DNA from: Saprospiraceae bacterium
Lineage (GTDB): Bacteria; Bacteroidota; Bacteroidia; Chitinophagales; Saprospiraceae
Direction: 5' to 3'
DNA length: 64,000 bases
Assembly: GCA_016715985.1 (NCBI GenBank)
Contig: JADJXD010000001.1
Location: 2,914,001 to 2,978,000, forward strand
Shown in pieces: positions 40,101-48,475 of this stretch. The notes beneath the pieces were generated by a model. That model saw only the letters and a program-made list of their open reading frames with translations, made no database searches and was not told the DNA's origin. Numbering within the stretch: the stretch's first letter is position 1; each line of letters starts with the position of its first letter. The position numbers and the translations under genes were made by a program.

Positions 40101-40763
40101 TACATCAGAACATTATTGAACAAAAAAGAAGATCCTTCATTGATTTATCAGATATATGAAAGTTACATTACAGAAGGAGAGTTTGTTTTGGCAGATACTT
40201 ACATCAACAGATTTAATGCAATGGATGAAACTGATCCGGGATTGCGGGCTCAACTAAGCACATTTAAAGCATTACATGCCATATTGATGCAACATTATTA
40301 CGGTGGCAACAGGGTAGTAGGTATGTCTGAAACTCAATTCAATCAATTGTCTTATTGGGCAGAAGGTTGTTATGGTTACACCACTTTAAAGTCCCGCTAT
40401 GTATTGGACGATTTGTATCAAAGGACTTTTGCTGAAATAGTGCCCTGTACTGCATACACGCCGGTAGAATTTAGTACGGAGCTGCGTTCAAAAAAATTGA
40501 AACCAATGCAGGATGTTTTTACAATAAATCCAAATCCAGCAACAGACAAAATTGAAATAAATTTTGAATCTTCCGGTGGAATTCCTGAATTAATATACTC
40601 AATACAGATTACAGATATGTTGGGTAATGAAATGTACAAAAACCGTTTTTTGGAAAGTAAAGTATTTATAGACATTAGTAATCTGAAACAAGGAGTTTAT
40701 ACGGTTTCTGTCATTATGACTGACCAAATGAAAGCCTCTACCAGATTTATTAAAGTGAAATAG
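37164..40763 (+). CDS. M43-like (pappalysin-type) zinc metalloprotease, T9SS cargo; start shifted by the TTTC tract
   Basis: The open frame begins at a TTG (37164), but the true start is probably ATG 37123, one TTTC unit out of frame. The catalytic domain carries HELGHALGLLH (residues 152-162, HExxHxxGxxH zinc site), a Cys-rich CPCNCLDKADLICDTPSDP loop and a Met-turn DNFMSYHG (about 251-258), as in secreted M43 proteases. A right-handed beta-helix-like region (about 38100-39000) follows, then four Cys-rich repeats of the type C.(N/D)G..(N/D).E...DCGG.C..C (39207-39560), an alpha-helical region and a T9SS type A sorting domain (INPNPATDKIEI to the end). It is predicted to be exported by the SprA system. 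A perfect terminator follows. Confidence 0.88.
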   Translation: MNLLNAQEFECGSYASESDVENIITKLNHIHGLNRSAGQCSDPVWTNGDVTYNLILEYSPSFTPESVMSHYVNVIRNTFGPYGIRFNILLLQNSCTDCEGILDTSWGYDWQSPPFDNCLYGRIVEKGFANYGGQGDYRGHFWSTEIGQIIIHELGHALGLLHTFHGFRENDHEVVQSGQDCPCNCLDKADLICDTPSDPYKSSFEYPSVEAVAWNTPMFNNSTNTIENLDNKKDICDTDFSAINNQIYVMDNFMSYHGVVTLFTQGQIDQIRYLNQFQPWVSQSNNSGVDFVPGGDISIPTEFNQSKVITSDLHLYSDLNISNCDIFFTKDIKIVMHNGSKLILNNAKLLSNTDELCSLDPGLWDGIKVNGRAEIKLLNGSVIGETKNTCIESIGLDKRLILTIQSGSSLINYLKDVIIAKNSLIFLRTSGGSNFNGRFVVDNCQGAVYFSNTTFAPSIPSSIINCNVTIDNDCIFNTRLDIDNSKFKTLNISNSAFTALLVVENSVAPVNIKNNDFLGINSTLRINKAIDFDVVDNRFDSNVQSLRIGAMPNNSNLILNNDFKNTNTGIIINGQASGLALECNTHENTTNTDWEINYKIAASQGDDKVAAGNTFSRFNPEIKYVPNSSLDYYHRTLTTEEPIFITGAGAANFSKTALTNSTISKCDIPYPPGPVYPAHCSNGVLDANETGIDCGGSCKVCLVEVEPVIGGTVISPWPKVFCMNGRMDGDETGVDCGGVHCPPCNIGNCSDGIRNNGEDDVDCGGPCPPCAGILPHPCFDGILNGNETAIDCGGDCLPCTGDPVFPSEDPFYTDFVDILTGIYGPDKIVPGDEITIRPDIEAIEALQDNGNTPQMVNIIQSYSASDPLYVVAQLQSASPFVSVKAIHTLLGYTSHFTEGEITGILKQNPCVLQDPWISWVVYESGSLSSVNIALIKEAQENGDVCTEKYNVINIKRHYMQYMIRQKILTAMGTGYPDLQYIRTLLNKKEDPSLIYQIYESYITEGEFVLADTYINRFNAMDETDPGLRAQLSTFKALHAILMQHYYGGNRVVGMSETQFNQLSYWAEGCYGYTTLKSRYVLDDLYQRTFAEIVPCTAYTPVEFSTELRSKKLKPMQDVFTINPNPATDKIEINFESSGGIPELIYSIQITDMLGNEMYKNRFLESKVFIDISNLKQGVYTVSVIMTDQMKASTRFIKVK

Positions 40764-40776
40764 TTAATTTTATTAT

Positions 40777-40820
40777 TGTCGGGTTATAACAACATAAGTT
40801 ATAACCCGACATTTTTTTTT
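40777..40820 (+). terminator. Strong rho-independent terminator
   Basis: A perfect 14-bp stem TGTCGGGTTATAAC / GTTATAACCCGACA (40777-40790 with 40798-40811), a 7-nt loop and nine T residues lie 13 bp after the metalloprotease stop and 14 bp before the next ATG. Confidence 0.92.
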
Positions 40821-40833
40821 AAACAGACATGGT

Positions 40834-42336
40834 ATGATGGTACGCAGGATAATATTTTTAACACCTATTTATATTTGGACATTTATTTTTAGTCAGACAA
40901 TCTGGAGTCAATCTGACTTTAACCTGGAATTTCATAGAGATTTTGGATGTACTAGAGTAGAAATGCTGTTTGAAGATAAGGACCACTACTATAGTATAGG
41001 TTATTCTCAGGCATTCGGCAAACCCGAAGTGGAGGTGATGGTCAATGCACACGAGAAAAAAAGTGGAAAAATAAATCAAACTGCATACTATGGTGTAGAT
41101 AGTACCTGGCTTAGTGTAGATGGGCGGTCAGGTATAATTGTCAAAGGTGATAAGCTTTTATTTGGATTTGTAGGAGTAGGAAAAGGTACGCTATATCTTC
41201 TTCAGTATGATACAAATGAAAGAACAATAAGCATTAAGGATACGATAGTGCAGGACAGTGGAATGTACATATTTGATCTGGTATCTGACAATGAAGGTAA
41301 CTTAGTTTGTTCATATACAGTAGGTGGTAACAATCAGAGGGGAGTCATTACTGTCTTTAAACCGGACGGAACAAAAACGCACCACCCTTTAGATAACTCA
41401 GGATTGATCCGGTTTGGTGGTAAGATGTATCCGTCAGAAAATGGTAATTGGTATTTTGTCACACAGTGGTTTCCTGCACTTAATGATCATAGTCTGGTAG
41501 TGGCAGAATTGGATAGCGCATTTAATGTACTCTGGACATGGAAATCGCCTTGGGCAGATCGAATCTATTCGGCAAAATACATTTTACCAATAGAAGATAA
41601 TCAATTATTGATAATGGCTAATGGAGATGATCATGATTCAATAAAGAATACAATAGCATATGTTCAATGGATTTATCGGTTTAACCTGAAGAGTCGTCAG
41701 ATGCTCTGGCGCGGGAATTATGGCTACCCTGCCAGCAGGATTATCACACATGGAGGACAGATAGTGCGATCACATCAGGATAGTGCGTATCTTATGTGTA
41801 CATCTGCTGTACTGGCAGGCTCCACCCTGGACAATTATGTACTTGCCGGACGTGCCGCAAAATTCAGAGACAACGGAGATGCTATTTGGATTAGAGACTA
41901 TGTCTATGAAAGTGAAGATGGTAGTCGTAATCGATTCGTGTCCATGCTACCCACTCAGGATGGAAATTACTTGTTGGGCGGATTTATACTCTCGACAAAG
42001 TGCCTGAGCTGGTTGGTCAAGATAGATGAAGATGGACGAATATTACCATTAGATACTACATCATCATCTGAAGAGTATGTTGAGATCGACCAGACAAAAA
42101 AAATAAAAATATATCCCAATCCGGTATCTGACATCCTGTATATAAGCCAGAATGAGACAGCCAATGTACAATATACACTGATGGATATGCAGGGACTGAC
42201 CATAAAATCTATATTTGTAAGTGGAGCTGATACAGAGATCATGTGGGATGTGTCTCAGGTTCCCCAGGGTATGTATGTTCTGAGTATGGAGCAGGAAGGC
42301 AGATTGTTGGGTAGCAAGAAAATAGTGAAGAAGTAG
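40834..42336 (+). CDS. T9SS-exported protein of unknown function, propeller-like repeats
   Basis: This 500-residue protein has a signal peptide (two possible starts, ATG 40834 or 40837; hydrophobic IIFLTPIYIWTFIFSQTIW) and ends in a T9SS type A sorting domain (KIYPNPVSDILYISQ ... LLGSKKIVKK). The body has repeated blade-like segments with Trp and Asp-Gly turns (for example YPSENGNWYFVTQWFP and LPTQDGNYLLGGFIL), suggesting a beta-propeller such as the family of Kelch- or YVTN-like surface proteins, but I cannot name the domain. It is separated from the metalloprotease by a strong terminator, so it likely has its own promoter or depends on read-through. Confidence 0.78.
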   Translation: MMVRRIIFLTPIYIWTFIFSQTIWSQSDFNLEFHRDFGCTRVEMLFEDKDHYYSIGYSQAFGKPEVEVMVNAHEKKSGKINQTAYYGVDSTWLSVDGRSGIIVKGDKLLFGFVGVGKGTLYLLQYDTNERTISIKDTIVQDSGMYIFDLVSDNEGNLVCSYTVGGNNQRGVITVFKPDGTKTHHPLDNSGLIRFGGKMYPSENGNWYFVTQWFPALNDHSLVVAELDSAFNVLWTWKSPWADRIYSAKYILPIEDNQLLIMANGDDHDSIKNTIAYVQWIYRFNLKSRQMLWRGNYGYPASRIITHGGQIVRSHQDSAYLMCTSAVLAGSTLDNYVLAGRAAKFRDNGDAIWIRDYVYESEDGSRNRFVSMLPTQDGNYLLGGFILSTKCLSWLVKIDEDGRILPLDTTSSSEEYVEIDQTKKIKIYPNPVSDILYISQNETANVQYTLMDMQGLTIKSIFVSGADTEIMWDVSQVPQGMYVLSMEQEGRLLGSKKIVKK

Positions 42337-42365
42337 GTACTTCACAAAAATGGAAGTTTTTTAGA

Positions 42366-43139
42366 TCATGCAATCAAATACCCGCCATCAGCAGTAAACG
42401 ATTGCCCTGTACAATAGGAAGCAGCATCTGATGCTAAAAACACTGCGAGTCCCGCCATTTCTTCCGGCATTGCCATACGTTGGAGCGGGATATTCTGATT
42501 CCAATGCTTTAAAACAGATTCATTTTGCCAGATAGCAGAACTGAATTTTGTTTTTACCAATCCCGGACAAATCACATTGGAACGGATATTGTAAGTTCCC
42601 CATTCTTTTGCCTGTGATTTGGTTAGCATGATCAATGCAGCTTTATTGATACTATATATACTAAGTCCCGGTGATGGTTTAGTGCCTTCCACTGAGCTGA
42701 TATGAATAATAGATCCGCCATTCGTTTTGAGAAAGGGGAAAGCCAGATTTGAAAGTAAGAAGGCAGATTTTACATTGATCTGCATCATTTTGTCAAACAG
42801 TTCGCCGCTCATTTCTTCGATGGGGCCGTAAACAGGATTGGTGGCAGCATTATTGACTAAAATGTCAATCGTGCCATATTTTTCGGTTGTAAAATGGATA
42901 AGGTCCTTGAGTTGCTGTTCGTCTCCGACATGACAGGCAAAGGCAGAAACATCCAATCCATCTTCTTTCATTTGTTGTGCCAGTTCATCTAATGCTGCCT
43001 GATTTCTGCTGCTGATGACTACTTTTGCCCCGAATTCAGCAAGTCCCCTTGCGATACTTTCTCCGATACCTTTGCTTGCGCCTGTGATAACAGCAACTTT
43101 GCCATCTAATTGAAACCTGTTTTTTATTAAGTTACTCAT
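42366..43139 (-). CDS. Short-chain dehydrogenase/reductase
   Basis: A 257-residue classical SDR. It has the cofactor motif TGASKGIG (residues 19-26), NNAA (about 96-99), the catalytic serine in IIHISSVEG, and the Tyr-xxx-Lys pair in YSINK (Tyr162, Lys166). The C-terminal SYCTGQSFTADGGYLIA is typical. It resembles DHRS4/FabG-like NADPH reductases; the substrate is unknown. It starts 8 bp inside the end of the DinB-like gene upstream, so the two are translationally coupled. Confidence 0.9.
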   Translation of the reverse strand: MSNLIKNRFQLDGKVAVITGASKGIGESIARGLAEFGAKVVISSRNQAALDELAQQMKEDGLDVSAFACHVGDEQQLKDLIHFTTEKYGTIDILVNNAATNPVYGPIEEMSGELFDKMMQINVKSAFLLSNLAFPFLKTNGGSIIHISSVEGTKPSPGLSIYSINKAALIMLTKSQAKEWGTYNIRSNVICPGLVKTKFSSAIWQNESVLKHWNQNIPLQRMAMPEEMAGLAVFLASDAASYCTGQSFTADGGYLIA

Positions 43140-43650
43140 GATTTATTTCAAGATTTTGATTTGCATAATAATCAGTCTGTCTGTCCAGCAGCATTTTTGT
43201 GATATAAGTTATCTGTCCGGTGTGATATGAAAAATGTTCGATCACGTGTATCAGAATACTGAGGACGGACTCTTCATAAACCTGTACTTTTCGGATTTCA
43301 ATCAACTCCTCTTCTGTCACATTATCCAAAACTTTATCTAAATCCAAAGCCAGCGTCTCAAGATATTCCTTTAATTGTGCTGCGGTGAATTTTTCTTCTG
43401 TAGTAAACTCAAGATATCTGATTCTGTTATCCTGCTGTCTTCCGATGCCGCCACAAATCCATTGTCTCGCATTACCGCAAAGATGTAAAATGAGATGTCC
43501 GATAGAATTACTGTTTTCATTAGGTTTATACCATATCTGGTCTGAAATCAGCATATCCAGACATTTTATAATTCTTGGTTTGGATTCGTGCAGGATTCTC
43601 CTTTTTGCTTCTGCAATGATGATTTCATTGATTTGAGAAGACAGTGTCAT
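43132..43650 (-). CDS. DinB-like metal-binding four-helix protein
   Basis: This 172-residue protein has the four-helix layout of the DinB/DUF1572 superfamily. The three metal-binding His positions are visible in NSIGHLILHLCGN (about residues 63-75) and VIEHFSYHTGQI (about 145-156). Some superfamily members are thiol-dependent transferases or isomerases, but most, including this subgroup, have no known reaction. It overlaps the SDR gene by 8 bp. Confidence 0.85.
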   Translation of the reverse strand: MTLSSQINEIIIAEAKRRILHESKPRIIKCLDMLISDQIWYKPNENSNSIGHLILHLCGNARQWICGGIGRQQDNRIRYLEFTTEEKFTAAQLKEYLETLALDLDKVLDNVTEEELIEIRKVQVYEESVLSILIHVIEHFSYHTGQITYITKMLLDRQTDYYANQNLEINHE

Positions 43651-43770
43651 TTTATCGGATTTGTATCTTTATAAGATGGTAAAATTAAAAAAAAAGTGGT
43701 GTCCCTTCAACGGAACGTGTGAAAAACATTTTGAGCTATTAATAAAAAGTTTTAGTTCTTAATATATTAC

Positions 43771-43995
43771 TAATGCCATACGATATAGTAGAATGCCAAA
43801 AAGCGTGGCCGTTCCGGTACGCGGAGCGATTTAGCGGAACTAGACTTTTTTGTTTACTTTTTTTCTGCGCTGCATTCCAAAGGAATATGCATAGATATGA
43901 AAAAAAGTAAAAGCCCGTCGCGGCTTGAGCGACAAAGCCAAATAGTCGAGTACATTTTAACTAGTAAGACAAAAGCTAAATTCAATTTGGCATTA
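43771..43995. repeat. Putative palindromic intergenic element between the DinB-like gene and sucA
   Basis: The 43651-44086 gap (436 bp) has no gene. Inside it TAATGCCA (43771-43778) and TGGCATTA (43988-43995) form outer inverted repeats. An inner inverted pair, TTTACTTTTTTTC (near 43855) and GAAAAAAAGTAAA (near 43900), flanks about 30 bp. The centre also has several GC-rich palindromic bits (GTTCCG...CGGAAC). This looks like a non-autonomous repeat element; I recall similar TTTACTTTTTTTC units in Bacteroidota intergenic regions. Confidence 0.5.
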
Positions 43996-44086
43996 ACCTT
44001 TTCATGATAAAGGGCAAATTGTTCAAAATGTAACTCACACCTTTAAGACCGCCACTAATTATTTATTTATCTGTAAAACCAAACAT

Positions 44087-46819
44087 TTACAAGCCCTCAA
44101 AAGCTTTACTGATTAATTTTTCCTGCTGGTCATCATGAACTTTTTTAAATCCTGTTGCAGGTGAAGCACTCGCATTTCGGGATATGAGTTCTATAGGATC
44201 TTTTCTGAAATAATTCATCAGGTAAGACCATGAGCCCATATTTGCGGACTCTTCCTGTACCCAGAACAATTCTGCTCCTTTATGTTGCGCCATTATAGCC
44301 CTCATCTCTTTTTCCGGAAGCGGATACAATTGTTCTACCCGAATGATTGCTACATTTTTTATTTTATTCACTGTTCTGAATTCGTCCAGTTCATAATACA
44401 ACTTTCCGGAGCAAAACAAAATCCGCTTTGCTTTTTTGACACTTTCATCAGCGATAACTGGCATAAACGACTTTTTCCCGATAAAATCATCCAACCCACT
44501 TACACAAGACGGATGTCTGAGCAATGATTTTGGTGCCATCAATACCAATGGTTTCCTGTATGGCATTTTCAATTGTCTCCTGATAAGGTGAAAGAAATTT
44601 GCTGGTGTCGTTACATTGGCGATAATAAAGTTAAAATTGGCACATAACTGTAAAAATCTTTCCAATCTGGCGCTGGAATGTTCCGGTCCCTGTCCTTCCA
44701 TACCATGAGGCAGAAGCATGACAAGACCGCTCATTCTTTGCCATTTGCTTTCACTGGAACAGATGAATTGATCCACAATACTTTGAGCACCATTATAAAA
44801 GTCTCCGAATTGAGCTTCCCAAATTACCAAATGTTCAGGGGAAGCCTGAGAATACCCATATTCAAATCCCAGAACTGCAAATTCTGAGAGTAGAGAATTA
44901 TAAATCATAAACCTACCCTTAGCATCAGAGATGGTATTCAGTCGGTTATACTCTGCACTTGTTTTTTCATCAAAAAATACAGCGTGTCTGTGCGAGAAAG
45001 TACCACGCTTGACATCCTGACCACTCATACGGACATTAAATCCTTCATGCAGGATAGAACCATAAGCCATCAATTCAGCTAATGCCCAGTCCAGTTTACC
45101 GCTATCCAATAATTCCTTTTTGGATTTCTGAAGTCTGTTGATTTTGGACAATGGTTTGAAGCCTTCCGGTAGTGTCATCAGATGTTTCAGTATTTTGTCT
45201 GCAACTTTCTTTTCGATTCCGGTAGCAGGATATTCTATTTTGGAAACATCTAATGTTTTAGTCAATTTTCTCCAGGCTTGTTCAGGTTCCTGATAGTTAT
45301 ATGGTAAAGCTTTTTGTTTGACCATATCCAATCTCTCCTGCAATGAACCCCAGAATTTTTCTTCGAGTTGTTCTCCCAATTTGGTGTCAATATTTCCTCT
45401 TTCCATCAATTTGGTGAGGTAGATTTCACGAGGATTTCGGTGGCTTTCTATCAGGTCATACATCTGAGGTTGTGTAAACTTAGGGTCATCACCTTCATTA
45501 TGTCCATGCCTTCTGTAGCACACCATGTCTATAAATACATCATTATTGAATTTCTGCCTATATTCCACAGCCAATTCAGATGCAAAAACCACTGCTTCCG
45601 GATCATCTCCATTTACATGGAAAACCGGTGCCTGAACCAGACTCGCAGCAGCCGTACAATATGTAGAAGATCGGGCATCGTCAAAGTTTGTTGTAAATCC
45701 TATCTGATTATTGATCACAAAGTGAATCGTACCACCTGTATAGTATCCATCCAACTGACTCATCTGTACGGTTTCATAAACGACTCCCTGACCTGCCATA
45801 GCACTATCACCATGAATCAGAACAGGAAGGATGCGGTCGTAATTACTTCCATAAAGTACATCCGCTTTGGCACGTGTAAATCCTTCCAATACAGGATTTA
45901 CAGCTTCCAGATGTGATGGATTGGGTACTAATTTAAGGTTAACCAATTTTCCTGAAGGTGTCTTAACCTGGGAAGAAAAACCAAGGTGATACTTTACATC
46001 TCCATCTCCGAAGCTCTGATCCAAAATGGCAGTACCTTCAAATTCGTTAAATATCTGGTCATAAGTTTTGCCCATGATATTGGCAAGGACATTGAGACGG
46101 CCTCTGTGGGCCATGCCCAAAACAACTTCTTCAACTTTTTCTTCGGCAGCAATATTGATAATCGCATCCAATGCTGCAATGGTTGTCTCACCTCCTTCCA
46201 ATGAAAATCTTTTCTGGCCAACATATTTGGTATGCAAAAACTTTTCAAATATAACCGCACCATTCAATTTGTCTAATATCTGGTGTTTTTTCTTGTCAGA
46301 TAGACCGTAGTCATCTAAGAGTAACCTGGATTCGATTTTTTCTCTCATCCACATCCGTTTCTCTCTGTTTTCGATGTGGGCAAATTCCACTCCAAGATTA
46401 CCGCAGTAAATGACACGCAGTCTCTCCAGAATCTGACTTAATGTGGCTTCTTTCATGCCGATTTCTTCACCTGCCTGAAAAACACTGTTCAGGTCCGACT
46501 CATCCAGACCGTAGTCATTCAGATCCAAATGTGGTTTTCGGTCTTTACGTTGTTTAATTGGATTGGTTGTGGCTAATAAATGCCCTCGGCTACGAAATCC
46601 ATGAATGATAGACAGAACTCCAAACTCTTTGATTGTAAAGCCGGATTCAGTGGCGGTTTTGTCTGAATCTGAAACCGCATGACCATTGCCGCTAAATTCA
46701 AATCCTTCGAAAAAAACTCTCCAACCTTCATCTACCGTATCAGGATTTTGCTGATATGACTTATACATTGACTCGATATATGCCGGATGGGCATTAAAGA
46801 CATAGGAATAATCCTTCAT
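44087..46819 (-). CDS. sucA: 2-oxoglutarate dehydrogenase E1 component
   Basis: The 910-residue protein is the thiamine-diphosphate-dependent E1 of the 2-oxoglutarate dehydrogenase complex of the TCA cycle. The N-terminal segment YSYVFNAHPAYIESMYKSY, the core VLGMAHRGRLNVL, the ThDP/Mg region HGDSAMAGQGVVYETVQM with INNQIGFTTN, RRHGHNEGDDP and the C-terminal WVQEESANMGSW are all present. Length is normal. The E2 gene (sucB/odhB), often next door, is absent: the downstream side holds only a repeat-rich gap. A TAAATTTG box for it lies at 46848-46855. Confidence 0.96.
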   Translation of the reverse strand: MKDYSYVFNAHPAYIESMYKSYQQNPDTVDEGWRVFFEGFEFSGNGHAVSDSDKTATESGFTIKEFGVLSIIHGFRSRGHLLATTNPIKQRKDRKPHLDLNDYGLDESDLNSVFQAGEEIGMKEATLSQILERLRVIYCGNLGVEFAHIENREKRMWMREKIESRLLLDDYGLSDKKKHQILDKLNGAVIFEKFLHTKYVGQKRFSLEGGETTIAALDAIINIAAEEKVEEVVLGMAHRGRLNVLANIMGKTYDQIFNEFEGTAILDQSFGDGDVKYHLGFSSQVKTPSGKLVNLKLVPNPSHLEAVNPVLEGFTRAKADVLYGSNYDRILPVLIHGDSAMAGQGVVYETVQMSQLDGYYTGGTIHFVINNQIGFTTNFDDARSSTYCTAAASLVQAPVFHVNGDDPEAVVFASELAVEYRQKFNNDVFIDMVCYRRHGHNEGDDPKFTQPQMYDLIESHRNPREIYLTKLMERGNIDTKLGEQLEEKFWGSLQERLDMVKQKALPYNYQEPEQAWRKLTKTLDVSKIEYPATGIEKKVADKILKHLMTLPEGFKPLSKINRLQKSKKELLDSGKLDWALAELMAYGSILHEGFNVRMSGQDVKRGTFSHRHAVFFDEKTSAEYNRLNTISDAKGRFMIYNSLLSEFAVLGFEYGYSQASPEHLVIWEAQFGDFYNGAQSIVDQFICSSESKWQRMSGLVMLLPHGMEGQGPEHSSARLERFLQLCANFNFIIANVTTPANFFHLIRRQLKMPYRKPLVLMAPKSLLRHPSCVSGLDDFIGKKSFMPVIADESVKKAKRILFCSGKLYYELDEFRTVNKIKNVAIIRVEQLYPLPEKEMRAIMAQHKGAELFWVQEESANMGSWSYLMNYFRKDPIELISRNASASPATGFKKVHDDQQEKLISKAFEGL

Positions 46820-46847
46820 TTTGATATTTTTAATAATGGTATTTATG

Positions 46848-46876
46848 CAAATTTAACTGTGTAATCAATACACAAA
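46848..46876 (-). promoter_or_regulatory. Putative sucA promoter
   Basis: On the minus strand TTTG (46873-46876) is followed after 17 nt by TAAATTTG (46848-46855), near the Bacteroidota consensus, 28 bp before the sucA start codon. Spacing is slightly short, so support is moderate. Confidence 0.5.
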
Positions 46877-47004
46877 TTGTGGCTTTATTGGTTTTATAAT
46901 TACAATGCTGAATTATATATAGCAAAAACAATGCAATTTTACGGCAATAGAAAATAAAAAATAAGTTTTTTAGGTAAAATATTTTATCATTCGGTTAAAT
47001 CCAT

Positions 47005-47012
47005 TACTTTTG
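47005..47012 (+). promoter_or_regulatory. Putative -7 box (TACTTTTG) for rpsT
   Basis: An exact TAnnTTTG match lies 37 bp before the S20 start codon. No clear -33 TTTG element is visible upstream. Confidence 0.5.
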
Positions 47013-47049
47013 CACTCCATTTAGGAAAAAGTTTGTAAATATTACTTTT

Positions 47050-47301
47050 ATGGCACAACACAAATCATCCAAAAAAAGGATAAGACAAGATATCAAAATC
47101 AGACTCAGAAACAGATACTATAAGAAGTCTGCTAGAACGTCTATTGCAAAACTGAGATTAATGACTGATAAAGTGGAGGCTGAGAAGTTTCTACCTAAAG
47201 TGATAAGTATGGTTGACAGATTAGCCAAGAAAAACACCTGGCATAAGAACAAAGCTTCCAACCTGAAATCGAAGTTGACAAGACACGTTAACGGTCTGTA
47301 A
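47050..47301 (+). CDS. rpsT: 30S ribosomal protein S20
   Basis: An 83-residue, strongly basic, all-helical protein starting MAQHKSSKKRIRQDIKIRLRN and ending KASNLKSKLTRHVNGL, matching bacterial S20 (bS20), which binds 16S rRNA in the small subunit. It is single-gene: its own -7 box upstream and a strong terminator downstream. Confidence 0.95.
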   Translation: MAQHKSSKKRIRQDIKIRLRNRYYKKSARTSIAKLRLMTDKVEAEKFLPKVISMVDRLAKKNTWHKNKASNLKSKLTRHVNGL

Positions 47302-47325
47302 AATTATATAACTGAACGTATAACC

Positions 47326-47358
47326 AAGGTGTGTACCATTAAAGTGCACACCTTTTTT
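47326..47358 (+). terminator. Rho-independent terminator of rpsT
   Basis: AAGGTGTGTAC (47326-47336) pairs with GTGCACACCTT (47344-47354) with one G-T wobble and a 7-nt loop, followed by a T-run, 24 bp after the stop codon. Confidence 0.85.
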
Positions 47359-47516
47359 AGTTTTTAGAAAATAGCTGCACAAGTCCTTTTATCTGCCGGA
47401 TTTTGTTTTCTTTATACATTAATCATAATTTCTTTTAACTATAATTTATGTGATAGTTTTAAATGTCACGTAAGGATATTATATTGCTCCTTTTTAGGAA
47501 GCCATATATTTGATAA

Positions 47517-48470
47517 ATGAAAATTTTATGCATTGGTGAAGCCCTCATTGATATGATATGTACCGATCAGGGTATTTCATTACAGAAGGGGAATCATTTT
47601 CTTAAAAAACCGGGGGGCGCTCCAGCCAATGTTGCTGCGGCTATTGCAGCTATGGGAGGTGATGTCTATTTATCTGCAAAAGTGGGAGCAGATCCTTTTG
47701 GAGATTTGCTGAGAGAAGAAATGAAGACATTCGGGGTGAAAACAGACTTTCTGATTTCGGATCCTGATTATTTTACAACTATGGCTTTTGTTTCCATTAT
47801 GGAAGACGGTGAAAGAGACTTTGTATTTAACAGAGGAGCTGACGCACAACTTTCTGTTGAGGATATCAGCAATGTGCAACCAGAAGATTTTCCGATGGTA
47901 CACTTCGGATCGGCCACCGCTTTTTTGCCGGGAAAACTACAAACAACATATTTGGAATTATTGGATAAAGCCATAGAAAATAGATCATTTGTCAGCTTTG
48001 ATCCTAATTACAGACATTTGCTATACAAAGACGATATTCAGGATTACGTAAGACAGGCCATTCATTTTATCAGAAAATGTAATTTTTTTAAAGTAAGTAA
48101 AGAAGAAGCATTATTATTGACTTCCAAAGAATATCTTGATGAAGCAGTCGATGAATTACGCAGACTTTCGGATGCAGTTTTTACAGTCACTTTGGGAAAT
48201 AAAGGAACGTTTTTAAGTTTTAAAAATCATTCTGTCATTATTCCCAGTATTAAAATAACGCCGGTTGACACCACAGGAGCAGGTGATGCATTTGTCGGAG
48301 CAGTACTGTACCAGTTATCTGAGTATAGTTCTAAAAAAATGAGTTTAATCAATATGGAAGACTGGAGAATAATCGTTACAAATGCCAATAAGGCAGGAGC
48401 CAGAACATGTGAGTTTCATGGTGCAATGGAAGCTTTCAGAAAATTATCAATTAATATTTTTAACCAATAA
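47517..48470 (+). CDS. PfkB-family fructokinase
   Basis: This 317-residue ribokinase-fold enzyme has the N-terminal signature CIGEALIDMICTD, the sugar-binding PGGAPANVAAAIAAMGG (residues 32-48) and the C-terminal PfkB motif DTTGAGDAFVGA with its catalytic Asp (about residue 257). The sequence is closest to fructokinases. The next gene, five bases downstream, encodes amylosucrase, which releases fructose from sucrose, so phosphorylating that fructose is the likely job. Confidence 0.88.
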   Translation: MKILCIGEALIDMICTDQGISLQKGNHFLKKPGGAPANVAAAIAAMGGDVYLSAKVGADPFGDLLREEMKTFGVKTDFLISDPDYFTTMAFVSIMEDGERDFVFNRGADAQLSVEDISNVQPEDFPMVHFGSATAFLPGKLQTTYLELLDKAIENRSFVSFDPNYRHLLYKDDIQDYVRQAIHFIRKCNFFKVSKEEALLLTSKEYLDEAVDELRRLSDAVFTVTLGNKGTFLSFKNHSVIIPSIKITPVDTTGAGDAFVGAVLYQLSEYSSKKMSLINMEDWRIIVTNANKAGARTCEFHGAMEAFRKLSINIFNQ

Positions 48471-48475
48471 GAAAT

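Noticed and set aside
45368..45916. 182-codon open frame antisense to sucA
   Set aside because: It lies wholly inside a highly conserved gene on the other strand, has no family resemblance and has an odd composition (many Cys/His/Ile from antisense codons).
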